Below, one piece after another: positions 1-8,249 of a DNA stretch of 64,000 bases (within the stretch, counting starts at the first letter, position 1; every line of letters begins with the position of its first letter). The notes beneath the pieces are model-generated. The model saw only the letters and a program-made list of their open reading frames with translations. It had not been told where the DNA came from and did not search any database. The translations under genes were made by a program, and so were the position numbers. The DNA comes from Verrucomicrobiota bacterium (GTDB taxonomy: Bacteria > Verrucomicrobiota > Verrucomicrobiia > Opitutales > UBA953), in assembly GCA_014193315.1 (NCBI GenBank), contig BJHS01000009.1:21084-85083 (forward strand), in the 5' to 3' direction.

Positions 1-374
1 CGCCCCGGGCCTTGGCTGCCGTCGGACAGGATATCGTGCAAGGTCGCCCCCGGGTCATCCCCGAGGTCGGCGTCCAATGACATCGACTGGTCGCGCTTGC
101 GCCGGCGCCAGTACCAGTAGCGGTTGCGGGCTAGATTGATCCCGATCTGATGGATCCAGGTCGAGAAAGTCGCCGTCCCGCGAAAGGAGGCCAAGACCCG
201 GTGGGCCCGAATAAAGGTGTCCTGGGTGATTTCCTCCGCGTCTTGCCGATTGCGCAAGAGGGAGAACACTTTAGCAAAAATCCGCCCCTGGTAACGAAGC
301 ACGAGCTCGTTATACGCCGCAAGATCCCCGCCGCGGGCGCGGTCGAGGGCGGACTGGTCGGCTTCGGTCTCCAT
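1..374 (-). CDS. ECF-family RNA polymerase sigma factor (3' end cut off by window edge)
   Basis: Reading the minus strand from an ATG at 374 gives an uninterrupted frame to the window edge, about 124 residues. It shows sigma-70 region 2: an N-terminal acidic segment, AYNELVLRYQGRIF, then the core-binding and -10 recognition helices with RNRQDAEEITQDTFIRAHR and FSTWIHQIGINLARN, ending in a basic YWRRRKR linker. DAEE-TQDTF is the classic ECF signature. Region 4, which would bind the -35 element, lies outside the window. The gene is divergent from the GTPase cassette that starts at 488, with 113 bp between the two starts, so it could regulate that cassette, but this is inference. No anti-sigma factor can be seen because the downstream side is missing. 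Confidence 0.93.
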   Translation of the reverse strand, partial: METEADQSALDRARGGDLAAYNELVLRYQGRIFAKVFSLLRNRQDAEEITQDTFIRAHRVLASFRGTATFSTWIHQIGINLARNRYWYWRRRKRDQSMSLDADLGDDPGATLHDILSDGSQGPG

Positions 375-421
375 GGTTTAGGGGTGGATTTCGGGTGGGA
401 ATACCAGACAATGGTGGTGAC

Positions 422-434
422 ATCCCTGTAGGAT
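422..434. promoter_or_regulatory. short inverted repeat in the divergent sigma factor / GTPase promoter region
   Basis: ATCC and GGAT arms flank a 5-nt centre (CTGTA) in the 113-bp space between the two divergent starts. It could be an operator or part of an ECF promoter, but the arms are only 4 bp and could arise by chance. Confidence 0.2.
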
Positions 435-487
435 TCAACTGCTGTCTGCAACCCTTTACCCGCCGCCCTGCCCGCCCTCCGGAGACC

Positions 488-2245
488 ATGTTTTCCTCAA
501 CTAAGAAAAGCCCCACCTTCCGATGGGTCAATTGCCTGAATGGCGCCCGGGGGTCCGTGAATCAGTTGCCCTTCCACCTCCCCGCCGGCGCCCCGACGCC
601 ACAGGTCGAGATCCTCGCGGCCCCCGAAGGCCTCACCGTCTCCCCGTCGGGCGGGCGGTCCATCCTGCTTAACGGGGTCCCGACCACCCGCCCGGTGGTG
701 ATTTCCGACACCGTCACCCTGCAACTCGACGACACCCTGCTCGTCCTCAACCCCTCCGAGGAGGACACCTTCGAGGAAGTCCGCACGGACGCTTGGATGC
801 TTTTCGACGCAACCTCCGGCGAACTGCTTGGTGAATTCGCGCCGCAAGACCTCCTCGATCGGGCCACCGAGTTCGGGCGCGCCCCCGAACACCTCGCCTG
901 TACCCCCAGCGGGCTCGAGGTCGGCTTCTCGCTCACGCTGGCCGCGCCGCTGCTTTCGCCGCGCGAAGAAGCCGCCGCCACCGCGAGCCGCCCGGTGCTC
1001 GCCGCCGAACAAAACCGCGGGACGCACCTCTGCCCCGTCTGCTGGACGCGGTTCGACGCCGGCGACGCCTTAAGCATCGCCGTCCATGAGGACCTGCGCG
1101 GCGACCCGATTCTCGGCTCCGACGCCCGGTTGCGCTTCCACCCCACCCGCTTCAACGACCATGGGCTCGCCCTCGACCCCATGGGGCTGGCCTGCACCGA
1201 CATGGCCTGCCCGCATTGCCGGCGCCAGTTACCACCGGGGTACTTGGACATGCCCCACCGGATTCTTTCGCTGATCGGCGCGCCGAGTTCCGGCAAGTCC
1301 TACTACCTCGCGGTACTGACGCGGGAATTGCAGGAACGCCTGCCGAAGGACTTCGGCCTCGCCTTCAAGGATGGCGACCCGAGCGGCAACATGCTGCTCA
1401 ACCAGATGCGCAACACGCTCTTCTCGGCCGCGACGCCGGAGGATGCCTTGCTGGGGAAAACCGCGCTCGAAGGCGCCACGTACGAAAAACTGCCGAGGCT
1501 CGGCCGCATGGTCTCCCTCCCCCGTCCTTTCATCTACGCCCTCAGCCGACCCGACGCGAAGAAGCAGGAGACTTCCCTCATCCTCTACGACAACGCCGGC
1601 GAGCATTTCGAGCCCGGCGTCGACATCCACGACTCCCCCGGCGCGATGCACGTCGCGACCTCCTCGGGACTCATCTTCCTTTTCGACCCGACCGCCAACG
1701 CCCGCTTCAAGGCCCGCCTTGTCGGCGTCGACGACCCGCAGCTCAGCCTGAAAGGGCGCATCGACCAGCAGGACAGCATCCTCGCCGAGATGGAGACGCG
1801 GATCAAACGCGTCATGGGCCTCGCCCACGACCAACGCATCGCCACCCCGCTCGCCTTCGTGGTCGGCAAGTGCGACACTTGGGAGAAGCTTCTGGATTCA
1901 CCCCTCGAAACGGTCATGCGGGACGGCACCCTCGACCTCGCGGCCATAGATTGCAACTCGGCGCGCGTCCGCCGCGTCCTCGTCGACCTCTGCCCCGGCT
2001 TGGTGGCATCCGCCGAGTCCCTCGCCGAGGAGATTCGCTACTTCGCCGCGACCTCCTTCGGCCATAACCCCGTGATCATCCAGCAGGGCCCCAACAAGGG
2101 GCGCATCGCCCCCGACCCGCAACGGCTGGCGCCCGCGCACGTCGAGGAACCAGTCTACTGGTTGCTCCACCGTGCCTCCCCCGAACTCCTGCCTTCCGCC
2201 GCCCCGCGGAAGCCAGCGCCGACCTCCGCCCCTCGCGGCGCCTGA
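488..2245 (+). CDS. TRAFAC-class P-loop GTPase with zinc ribbon, DO-GTPase-like
   Basis: The start at ATG 488 is preferred (GGAG just upstream) over a GTG at 395; it gives 585 aa. Residues 30-110 are beta-rich, with a conserved-looking LLNGVPTTRPVVISDTVTL segment that resembles an FHA-like fold. A split zinc ribbon follows (CPVC 182-185 and CPHC 241-244). The P-loop is GAPSSGKS at 264-271, with a DNAGE Walker B/G3-type motif at 368-372 and a VVGKCD G4-type motif ending at 463. The order zinc ribbon then P-loop matches my memory of the double-GTPase (DO-GTPase) families described with GAP1 proteins in predicted conflict systems. The next gene starts 2 nt after this stop and encodes a GAP1-N-like protein, which supports the call. 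No transmembrane segment is seen, so it is probably cytosolic. The natural substrate and target are unknown. Confidence 0.8.
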   Translation: MFSSTKKSPTFRWVNCLNGARGSVNQLPFHLPAGAPTPQVEILAAPEGLTVSPSGGRSILLNGVPTTRPVVISDTVTLQLDDTLLVLNPSEEDTFEEVRTDAWMLFDATSGELLGEFAPQDLLDRATEFGRAPEHLACTPSGLEVGFSLTLAAPLLSPREEAAATASRPVLAAEQNRGTHLCPVCWTRFDAGDALSIAVHEDLRGDPILGSDARLRFHPTRFNDHGLALDPMGLACTDMACPHCRRQLPPGYLDMPHRILSLIGAPSSGKSYYLAVLTRELQERLPKDFGLAFKDGDPSGNMLLNQMRNTLFSAATPEDALLGKTALEGATYEKLPRLGRMVSLPRPFIYALSRPDAKKQETSLILYDNAGEHFEPGVDIHDSPGAMHVATSSGLIFLFDPTANARFKARLVGVDDPQLSLKGRIDQQDSILAEMETRIKRVMGLAHDQRIATPLAFVVGKCDTWEKLLDSPLETVMRDGTLDLAAIDCNSARVRRVLVDLCPGLVASAESLAEEIRYFAATSFGHNPVIIQQGPNKGRIAPDPQRLAPAHVEEPVYWLLHRASPELLPSAAPRKPAPTSAPRGA

Positions 2246-2246
2246 C

Positions 2247-4385
2247 ATGCCCCTGCAACTGATCTTCACCTCCGCGCGCCAAGGACTCGTCCCTGGCCGC
2301 TCCGGTTTCTGCACCCTCGCCCGCCATCGTGCCATGCCGGAACGGCTGGCGCAGCTGCTGGAAAGCCTCGGGACGCCGCATGAAGGCGCCGATGGGGCCA
2401 CTTTCACCTTCCGTATCCTCGAAGCCGCCGGCCAGCATTGGTATGTGCTCTCCCGTTTCGTGGCCCGCGGTCTCGACTACACCCAGCGCGATAATCGCCT
2501 CGCGCATCACTTGGCGTTCTCCCAGGAGGAAGCCACGATCCTCCCACCGGCGGCGGCGCTCGCCTACCGCTGGGCAGGCTGGAAGGATGAGTGGACGGGC
2601 GACCCTCTCTGGCTGGAAGACGAAGCCAAGCCTTTGGCGCTCAAACCCGCCCCGGCGCTGACGCCGGCCGCGTCTTGGCGGCAGCTCACCGGCACGGGAG
2701 CCAAGGCCGCCTGGCTGGTGAATGCGAGCGGACCGGCGGACTGCGCCCTGCTCAATGGCCCTGAAACCGAAACCGTGCTGCGTCTCTTCGCCGAGTCCGC
2801 CGCGCTGCTCGGCAAGGCGGGATGGGCGGCGACCTTCACCACCAACGTCACCCTCACCGGCGACGATGGCTTTCGCTGGTGCATCGGCCTCGCCCCGGGG
2901 CACGCCGATATCGACCTGGCCAACGCCGCCAGTCAACCCGCCCCGACCGGCGAGCATGCCCGCCTAGCGGCGATGGGTGTCGGGCCGACGACCGCCGCCC
3001 AGCCCACCCCGACCGCGCCTAAAAAAACCCGCACGGAGAAAGCCGCCGATGATAAGGGCCCGTCCGTCGGCTTGATTCTCCTGGTCTCGGCCGCCCTGCT
3101 CCTCGCGGGCTTCCTCGGCTGGAAAGTCATGCAGGCGCCGTCGCCGCCGCCGCCTCCCGTGGTCACCACCCCGGTGGCTCCGCCCGTGGACACCGCCAAG
3201 GCCGATGAGATCATGAAGGCCAACCTTGCCCTCAAGGATATCGATGGTCTCATCGATCGCGAAGAATTCATCGACGCCGCGAAACTCTGGTTCGAGACGA
3301 TCGCACTGTCCCCGGACTTCGCCGCCCGTCATCGCACGCGGGTGGTCCCCCGCCTCACCGCTCGCTTCGCCGAGGTGACCGCGAGTCGCTTCATCCAGCG
3401 ACTCGACAGCCTCCCCCCCGGCGGCGACGGCAAGGATGCCGCGGCCTTGGTGAATGAATTGCAAGAGGCCCTGCGGATCGGCGCCCAGCTGGAGGCCCCG
3501 CCGGACGAGGCCTGGAAACAGCTCCAAGGCATCGCCAGCCGAGCCGCCCTCATCGCGTCGCTCGATGTCCGGCCGACCCTGCTCGTCACCGGCGCCTGGG
3601 AAACCGGCGACAATGGCCCCGCGGGGCCGTCCCAGTCTCACTTCACGCTTTCCAATGAAGCCGGCCTGCGCCTGACCAAATTCTTGGAGAACAGCGGGGT
3701 CAGGGCCAATAATTCGATCGCGGTGCAGTTACGCCTCCTCCCACTCGTGAAACTCCATGCGCGCGAGCCCAAGGTTCGCCCGCTGATGGGCGAGATCCGC
3801 CGCGGGGGCCAGGGCCTCTGGGTCGAGGCTCGTGCCGAGCCCGGCCAACTGAATCGCCCCATCGTCATCGGGGTCGGTCCGCGGGCGAACGCCATCGACC
3901 TCGCCTTCCGCGACGGCGAAGCGCGGAATTTCCCGGAGACGAATCGGCTCATCGAATTGACCCTCCCGAACGGTGAACGACTGGCGTTGGCGCTCATCGC
4001 GAACCCCCGCGCCCTCCAACCCCTCGACCTCGGGCTGGGCGGCCTCCGCCAAGATGCCGACACGGGCGTGGTCCGGGCCGCGGCCTGGGCGGAGCAAGCC
4101 GTCCATGCCGTCGCCTGGGTCGGCGGCACCGCCGGCCTGTTCCCTTCCGGTCATGAATTCCCGGACCGCGACCTTCCCTCGCTCCGGGCCACCCGGTCCT
4201 CGCTCGACACCGACCTCATCCGCCTCGAAAGCAAATCCGGCCCAGGCACGCCATCCTCCGCGATCCTGACGGAACGCCGACGCCTCTTCATCGCGGCCGA
4301 CCTGATCCGGGCCGGCGCCCCTTGGAAGTTGACCATCGTCAGCCCGCGCGGCGAGGAACTCCCCACGCTCATCGAATTCCGCTGA
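2247..4385 (+). CDS. GAP1-N-like, membrane-anchored partner of the GTPase
   Basis: The ATG at 2247 sits 2 nt after the stop of the GTPase and gives 712 aa. The N-terminus, with IFTSARQGLVPGRSGFCTLA, looks like the GAP1-N (GTPase-associated protein 1) domain, which begins with a similar FTSAxxGLxPGxxGFCT pattern; this is from memory, not a search. The N-terminal 230 residues alternate beta and helix and should be cytosolic. One transmembrane helix follows at about 274-296, then a proline-rich linker, then about 400 residues outside the membrane that I do not recognise. This layout lets a cytosolic GTPase connect to an envelope domain. Translation is probably coupled to the genes on both sides. 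Confidence 0.7.
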   Translation: MPLQLIFTSARQGLVPGRSGFCTLARHRAMPERLAQLLESLGTPHEGADGATFTFRILEAAGQHWYVLSRFVARGLDYTQRDNRLAHHLAFSQEEATILPPAAALAYRWAGWKDEWTGDPLWLEDEAKPLALKPAPALTPAASWRQLTGTGAKAAWLVNASGPADCALLNGPETETVLRLFAESAALLGKAGWAATFTTNVTLTGDDGFRWCIGLAPGHADIDLANAASQPAPTGEHARLAAMGVGPTTAAQPTPTAPKKTRTEKAADDKGPSVGLILLVSAALLLAGFLGWKVMQAPSPPPPPVVTTPVAPPVDTAKADEIMKANLALKDIDGLIDREEFIDAAKLWFETIALSPDFAARHRTRVVPRLTARFAEVTASRFIQRLDSLPPGGDGKDAAALVNELQEALRIGAQLEAPPDEAWKQLQGIASRAALIASLDVRPTLLVTGAWETGDNGPAGPSQSHFTLSNEAGLRLTKFLENSGVRANNSIAVQLRLLPLVKLHAREPKVRPLMGEIRRGGQGLWVEARAEPGQLNRPIVIGVGPRANAIDLAFRDGEARNFPETNRLIELTLPNGERLALALIANPRALQPLDLGLGGLRQDADTGVVRAAAWAEQAVHAVAWVGGTAGLFPSGHEFPDRDLPSLRATRSSLDTDLIRLESKSGPGTPSSAILTERRRLFIAADLIRAGAPWKLTIVSPRGEELPTLIEFR

Positions 4386-4389
4386 CCGC

Positions 4390-7338
4390 ATGCAGCTTGA
4401 CCGCCTCATCGCCCGCATCCGCGGCCAACTCGAGCTCGGCAGCCCCGACCTCGAGGCCCGCTCGCTCGCCGGCGAATACGCCGCCCTCTGCCTCCGTGCC
4501 CGGGAACGGCTGGAACAATGCGCGTCGCTCATCCGGGGCGGCCAGGAACACGCGGCGTTCCAGGTGGCGGAAACGGAGCCGGACCTGCTGGGGCTCTGCG
4601 CGCAACTCAGCTTCGCGGAGTCGGAACGCTGGCATGCGCTTTGCCGCGAACGCGGCCTGCCCACGGGCTTCCCCCTCGACGACCAGCACGTGATCGCCCT
4701 GGAAGGCCTCTACGGCAAGGAGATCGGCGAAAACCACCCGCTCTACCGGGATTACCGCGATGCGATGCGCACCCGGCAGGAAGACCGCGCGCTGACCATC
4801 CTCCGCTCCATCGTCCGCATCAACCCGGAGGACCCGAACGCCCGCTCCGAACTCAACCGACTCTCGACCAAGTTCCTCCGGGAGGCGGTCGGCAAGGTCG
4901 CCGCCTTCTTCGCCGGCGGCCGCCAGGAGGAAGCGGTCACGCTCATGAAGCGCATGGAGCTTTTCGGCGCCAGCGCCCTCACGGGGGAACCGCAATGGGA
5001 CGCCGCGCTGCGCTCCCGGCGCGACTGGCTCCGGACCAAGGCCCACGAGCAGATCATCCATGCGGTCGAGGAGGCGGAAGCCGCCCGGGCTGGCGACCAT
5101 TGGGAAAGCTGCGCCGCCGCCGTCGGGCGTGCCCGCTCACTGGAACGCGATCACCAGATCAACCTGGCGGACCCGTTGGCGCAACGCCTCGCGGTGCTCG
5201 AAGGATGGGCCGGGGAGCTCGCCGCCACCGCCGAAGCCGAAGCCGCCCTGCGGGCTTCGCTCGAGACCCTGACCGCCGAATGGCGCGAACTCCAGCAAGC
5301 CGCCGCGCGCGGCTCCTCGCCAGCCACCCTCATCGCCCGACTCGGTGCCTGGCTGGAGCGGGCGCTCCCCTTGGCCGATCGCCTGCCCGAGGGGCTGGTT
5401 CGCGATGCGCGGACCTTGCGCCAATTAACCCGGTCCCGCCTGAGCCGGCGCTATGCGCTGATGACGACCGGACTGGTCGTCGCCGTACTCGGCGCCGGTA
5501 CCGTCGCCTTCCTCTGGTGGCGAGGCGAAGCGGCGGACCAGGAAGCCCGCGAACGGTTCGCGACCGCTGGCTTGGCCGTGGAGCGAGGCGACCCGGAGAC
5601 CGCGACCCGCCTGCTCGATGAGCTGCGTGCCCGCAGCCCGCAGCTCGTCGAGGAGCCCGCCCAACGTCAGGCGGAGGAAGCACTACGACAGTTGATCGCC
5701 ACCCAACGCGAGGCGCTGCAACGACTGCAGGCCGAGGCCCGCTACCTCCGCACGCGCCAAGCGGAGGGCCTCACCCTCGCCGGGCTCGCGGACATCCGTA
5801 AGCGGACCGCCGCCTTCGCGGAAGAAGCCGGCAAGCTCGGCCCGGCAGGCCAAGCCACCTTGGGGAAGATCCTGCCCGAGGCCCCGAAGCTCCTCGCGGA
5901 AGCCGCCCGGCTTGAGGAGCAGGCCAACGCCGACTTGACCGCCGCCCGACGCCGCTTGCGCCAGGCGATTGGCGAGACCGAGAATATCGCGGACGCCGGC
6001 AAGTCCGTGACCGCGCTCGACCAACTGCGCAACTTACTTGACCAACTGAAGCTCGCCGGTCTCCCAAACCTCGACGAAGCCTACGCCGAAGCCGACCGCG
6101 CCGGCAGCCGACTCGACGACGAGCGTAAGTCGCTCGGCGCCGCGAAGGCGCTCGAGACCACGGCCGACCTCAAATCCTACCTCGGCGCCCTCAAGGCCGC
6201 GACGGACGCCGCGCCCGAAAAATCCGACCTCCGCCTGCGCAGCCAGGTCGTCCTGGAGCGCGCGGAGACCTTACGCAACCTTCCCCGGGCCGCCTTGGCT
6301 CCCCGACTCGGCGCCATGTGGGACGGCTGTGCGACCTCCGACCCGCTGGGCGTCTTCCAGCCGAAGGACCCGGCCGAAGGTGAGATCAAGATCCTCCGGC
6401 AGCTCGCGGATGAGGGCATTTTACGCTCGTTGCGTAAATTCAGCGTGGTCGCCAACTCCGGCCAAGGGCTGCGCGTGGTCCGCTCCGTCTTCGTCGTGGG
6501 CGAGCTGAGCCAATCGCGCGCCTCCTTCGGCGATGGCATCGAGACCCGCGTCGAAGGCAAGGAACTGACCCGCGAAGGCGTGCTGGTCGATGCGGTCTGG
6601 AGCCGACGCGACTTCACCAATGGGGTTAAATCCGGCGAGGAGCTGCAGGAGGGCCTGATCATTCCCGAGGTCGAGTACCTCCGCAACCTGGGACGGTTCC
6701 ATGACCCGAAGACCGGCCAGTTGGCCGAGCCGCTCCTGCGTACGCTCGACCGCCTTCGGCGCGGCACCGCCCCCTACATCGAGGTGCGTGCCTACCAGTT
6801 GCAGGAACTCTTCCGGCTTGGCGCGCAACGACCCGAAGCCTGGGGCCTGCTCTACTCCCCGTCCGCCCAGCGCGACGCCGAGCAACTCCGTCGCATCACG
6901 GCCAACCGGATGGGGGCGTTCGACTTCCTTTATAAAGACAAGTGGGCCGAGGCCCAGACCGAGCTGAAAGTCTTCCTGCTCCCGCGGACCGGCCCTTCCT
7001 ACGCGGACGAGGCGCGCTTCTGGCGCACCGTTCTCGGCACGCTGCGGGAGCGGGCGTTGATCTTCGCCGGCCACGTCGGCCGCGATGGCAAGGCCTCGCT
7101 CCGCGACCCGCTCAACAACGTCGTGCTCTACGGCATCGACACGGAAGGCAAAGCCACCGTCCTTTTCCAGGTTAATGCGGAAGGCACGGCGGTGCGGGTC
7201 GCCGAAGCCGCCCCGTGGACCCCGCTGCTGCGCTTGCCCGGCACCGTCGCCGAAGCCGCGCAGGCCGCGGGCATTCCCGCCGGGCTCCAACCCCCGATCG
7301 GCGGCTGGGAAGCCTTGCTGCAAGGTCGCGACCTCTGA
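4390..7338 (+). CDS. large single-pass membrane protein with helical repeats, third gene of the GTPase cassette
   Basis: The ATG at 4390 lies 4 nt after the previous stop; the product is 982 aa. Residues 1-350 are strongly helical with TPR-like spacing, rich in Ala, Glu, Arg and Leu. One transmembrane helix is at about 356-378 (LVVAVLGAGTVAFLWW). A second long helical, coiled-coil-like region runs to about 640, followed by a mixed alpha/beta C-terminal domain of about 340 aa. No catalytic motif is visible. The topology mirrors that of the preceding gene: cytosolic N-terminal half, one crossing, large extracytoplasmic half. I do not recognise the family. From its position it is probably a scaffold or sensor for the GTPase, but that is inference. 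Confidence 0.75.
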   Translation: MQLDRLIARIRGQLELGSPDLEARSLAGEYAALCLRARERLEQCASLIRGGQEHAAFQVAETEPDLLGLCAQLSFAESERWHALCRERGLPTGFPLDDQHVIALEGLYGKEIGENHPLYRDYRDAMRTRQEDRALTILRSIVRINPEDPNARSELNRLSTKFLREAVGKVAAFFAGGRQEEAVTLMKRMELFGASALTGEPQWDAALRSRRDWLRTKAHEQIIHAVEEAEAARAGDHWESCAAAVGRARSLERDHQINLADPLAQRLAVLEGWAGELAATAEAEAALRASLETLTAEWRELQQAAARGSSPATLIARLGAWLERALPLADRLPEGLVRDARTLRQLTRSRLSRRYALMTTGLVVAVLGAGTVAFLWWRGEAADQEARERFATAGLAVERGDPETATRLLDELRARSPQLVEEPAQRQAEEALRQLIATQREALQRLQAEARYLRTRQAEGLTLAGLADIRKRTAAFAEEAGKLGPAGQATLGKILPEAPKLLAEAARLEEQANADLTAARRRLRQAIGETENIADAGKSVTALDQLRNLLDQLKLAGLPNLDEAYAEADRAGSRLDDERKSLGAAKALETTADLKSYLGALKAATDAAPEKSDLRLRSQVVLERAETLRNLPRAALAPRLGAMWDGCATSDPLGVFQPKDPAEGEIKILRQLADEGILRSLRKFSVVANSGQGLRVVRSVFVVGELSQSRASFGDGIETRVEGKELTREGVLVDAVWSRRDFTNGVKSGEELQEGLIIPEVEYLRNLGRFHDPKTGQLAEPLLRTLDRLRRGTAPYIEVRAYQLQELFRLGAQRPEAWGLLYSPSAQRDAEQLRRITANRMGAFDFLYKDKWAEAQTELKVFLLPRTGPSYADEARFWRTVLGTLRERALIFAGHVGRDGKASLRDPLNNVVLYGIDTEGKATVLFQVNAEGTAVRVAEAAPWTPLLRLPGTVAEAAQAAGIPAGLQPPIGGWEALLQGRDL

Positions 7339-7341
7339 GCC

Positions 7342-7989
7342 ATGGCCGACCAAGCCACGTTCAAACTCCGATGGAAGGGCACCGTGACCGGCCCCTTCCC
7401 GCTCGCCCGTATCACCGACATGCTGCGCACCGGCGAGATCAGCCTCTTGCACAACATCGAGGTCGACGGGAAATGGACCACGGTACGCGACTACTTCCGC
7501 TCCACCGGGCTGACGCGAGCGCACACCCCAGGGGCCGGCTTTGCCGCCCCGCTCTCACCCTACGCGATCGGCGACGAACCGCCGCCCCCACCCGGCGCCC
7601 CCGGCACGGATGCACACCCCACCCCGCTCCGCCGCCGGCTCAGCCCGTCGGAAATCCTCGAGCGTTCGGTGCGCGAAGGCTACCTTTGGTGTGGTGCCAC
7701 GTTCCTGCTTCCCCCGATCTTCGCTCTGATGGTCTTCCCCATGTCCTGGCTCCAGAACCGACCGGTGAACGAGCTCCGCTCCTTCGACCTGGCGGCCGTC
7801 TTCATCCTCGCGACCCTCATCGGCAGTTTCCTGCCGTTGATCTTCGTCCGACGGATCGGCGCGACCCTTACCCAGGCGGGCCTCAAAGAGGAAGGCGAGG
7901 CGCAGACCAAATTAGCGGTAATCCTAGGCTTTTCCGGGGCGATTCTCTGGTTGGCGATGTGCGGGTGGTACCTCAGCCACCGCCTCTGA
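7342..7989 (+). CDS. GYF_2-domain membrane protein, fourth gene of the GTPase cassette
   Basis: The start is 3 nt after the previous stop; 215 aa. Residues 7-55 form a GYF_2 (DUF4339-like) domain, recognised by G-GPFP near residue 17, the LRTGEIS turn and the single Trp in DGKWTTV. A proline-rich linker (about 78-97) leads to three predicted transmembrane helices at about 115-136, 150-169 and 191-212. GYF domains bind proline-rich peptides, and the second gene of this cassette has a proline run just after its membrane helix, which is a possible partner. It closes the operon; a weak stem-loop followed by four T residues lies downstream at 8012-8046. Confidence 0.75.
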   Translation: MADQATFKLRWKGTVTGPFPLARITDMLRTGEISLLHNIEVDGKWTTVRDYFRSTGLTRAHTPGAGFAAPLSPYAIGDEPPPPPGAPGTDAHPTPLRRRLSPSEILERSVREGYLWCGATFLLPPIFALMVFPMSWLQNRPVNELRSFDLAAVFILATLIGSFLPLIFVRRIGATLTQAGLKEEGEAQTKLAVILGFSGAILWLAMCGWYLSHRL

Positions 7990-8001
7990 ACCTCAATCGG
8001 C

Positions 8002-8030
8002 TTGACGAAATCCGAGGGCTTCGCTCGACT
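8002..8030 (+). promoter_or_regulatory. candidate sigma-70 promoter for the tRNA
   Basis: TTGACG (8002-8007, five of six to consensus) is followed after 17 nt by TCGACT (8025-8030, three of six). Transcription would begin about 10 nt before the mature tRNA. The -10 match is poor, so this is tentative. Confidence 0.3.
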
Positions 8031-8046
8031 CCGCCTCCTCGGTTTT
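8012..8046 (+). terminator. weak possible terminator of the GTPase cassette
   Basis: CCGAGG (8012-8017) can pair with CCTCGG (8037-8042), followed by TTTT. The loop of 19 nt is long and the site overlaps the candidate tRNA promoter, so the two readings compete. Confidence 0.2.
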
Positions 8047-8047
8047 C

Positions 8048-8124
8048 GGTAGCGTAGCTCAGTTGGTTAGAGCGAGGGACTCATAAGCCCTAGGTCGGCA
8101 GTTCGATCCTGCCCGCTACCACCA
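8048..8124 (+). tRNA. tRNA with CAT anticodon (elongator Met or Ile2), CCA encoded
   Basis: A full 77-nt cloverleaf is visible. The acceptor stem is GGTAGCG with CGCTACC, the D arm GCTC/GAGC, the anticodon loop CTCATAA (anticodon CAT), the variable loop AGGTC, and the T arm GGCAG-TTCGATC-CTGCC. Discriminator A and CCA are encoded. The closing pair of the anticodon stem is an A/G mismatch (31/39). The absence of the three G-C pairs in the anticodon stem and a paired first acceptor base argue against initiator Met. Elongator Met and lysidine-modified Ile2 cannot be separated by eye. Confidence 0.95.
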
Positions 8125-8217
8125 CCGAGGATGTAAAAAACCAAACTTAAGGGATAAGATTTTAAGCATTGGGTATTGGGATGACGGAAGAGCGAAGCCG
8201 CCGAAGTCAGCAAGGCC

Positions 8218-8242
8218 CCTAACACCTACTCCCTAATCCCTA
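8218..8242. repeat. dispersed intergenic word, first locus
   Basis: This stretch holds CCTAACACCTA (8218-8228) overlapping ACTCCCTAATCCCTA (8228-8242). Both words recur near 40.6 kb between aspS and the next gene: the first there as its reverse complement (40599-40609), the second in the same orientation (40643-40657). The rest of 8125-8249 is low-complexity G-rich sequence (GGGTATTGGG) with no gene. Confidence 0.7.
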
Positions 8243-8249
8243 CCGGTGG

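Noticed and set aside
488..7989. Mobile island or phage origin of the GTPase cassette
   Set aside because: No integrase, att-like repeat or base-composition shift; the nearby tRNA is intact, without an adjacent recombinase or partial copy in the window.
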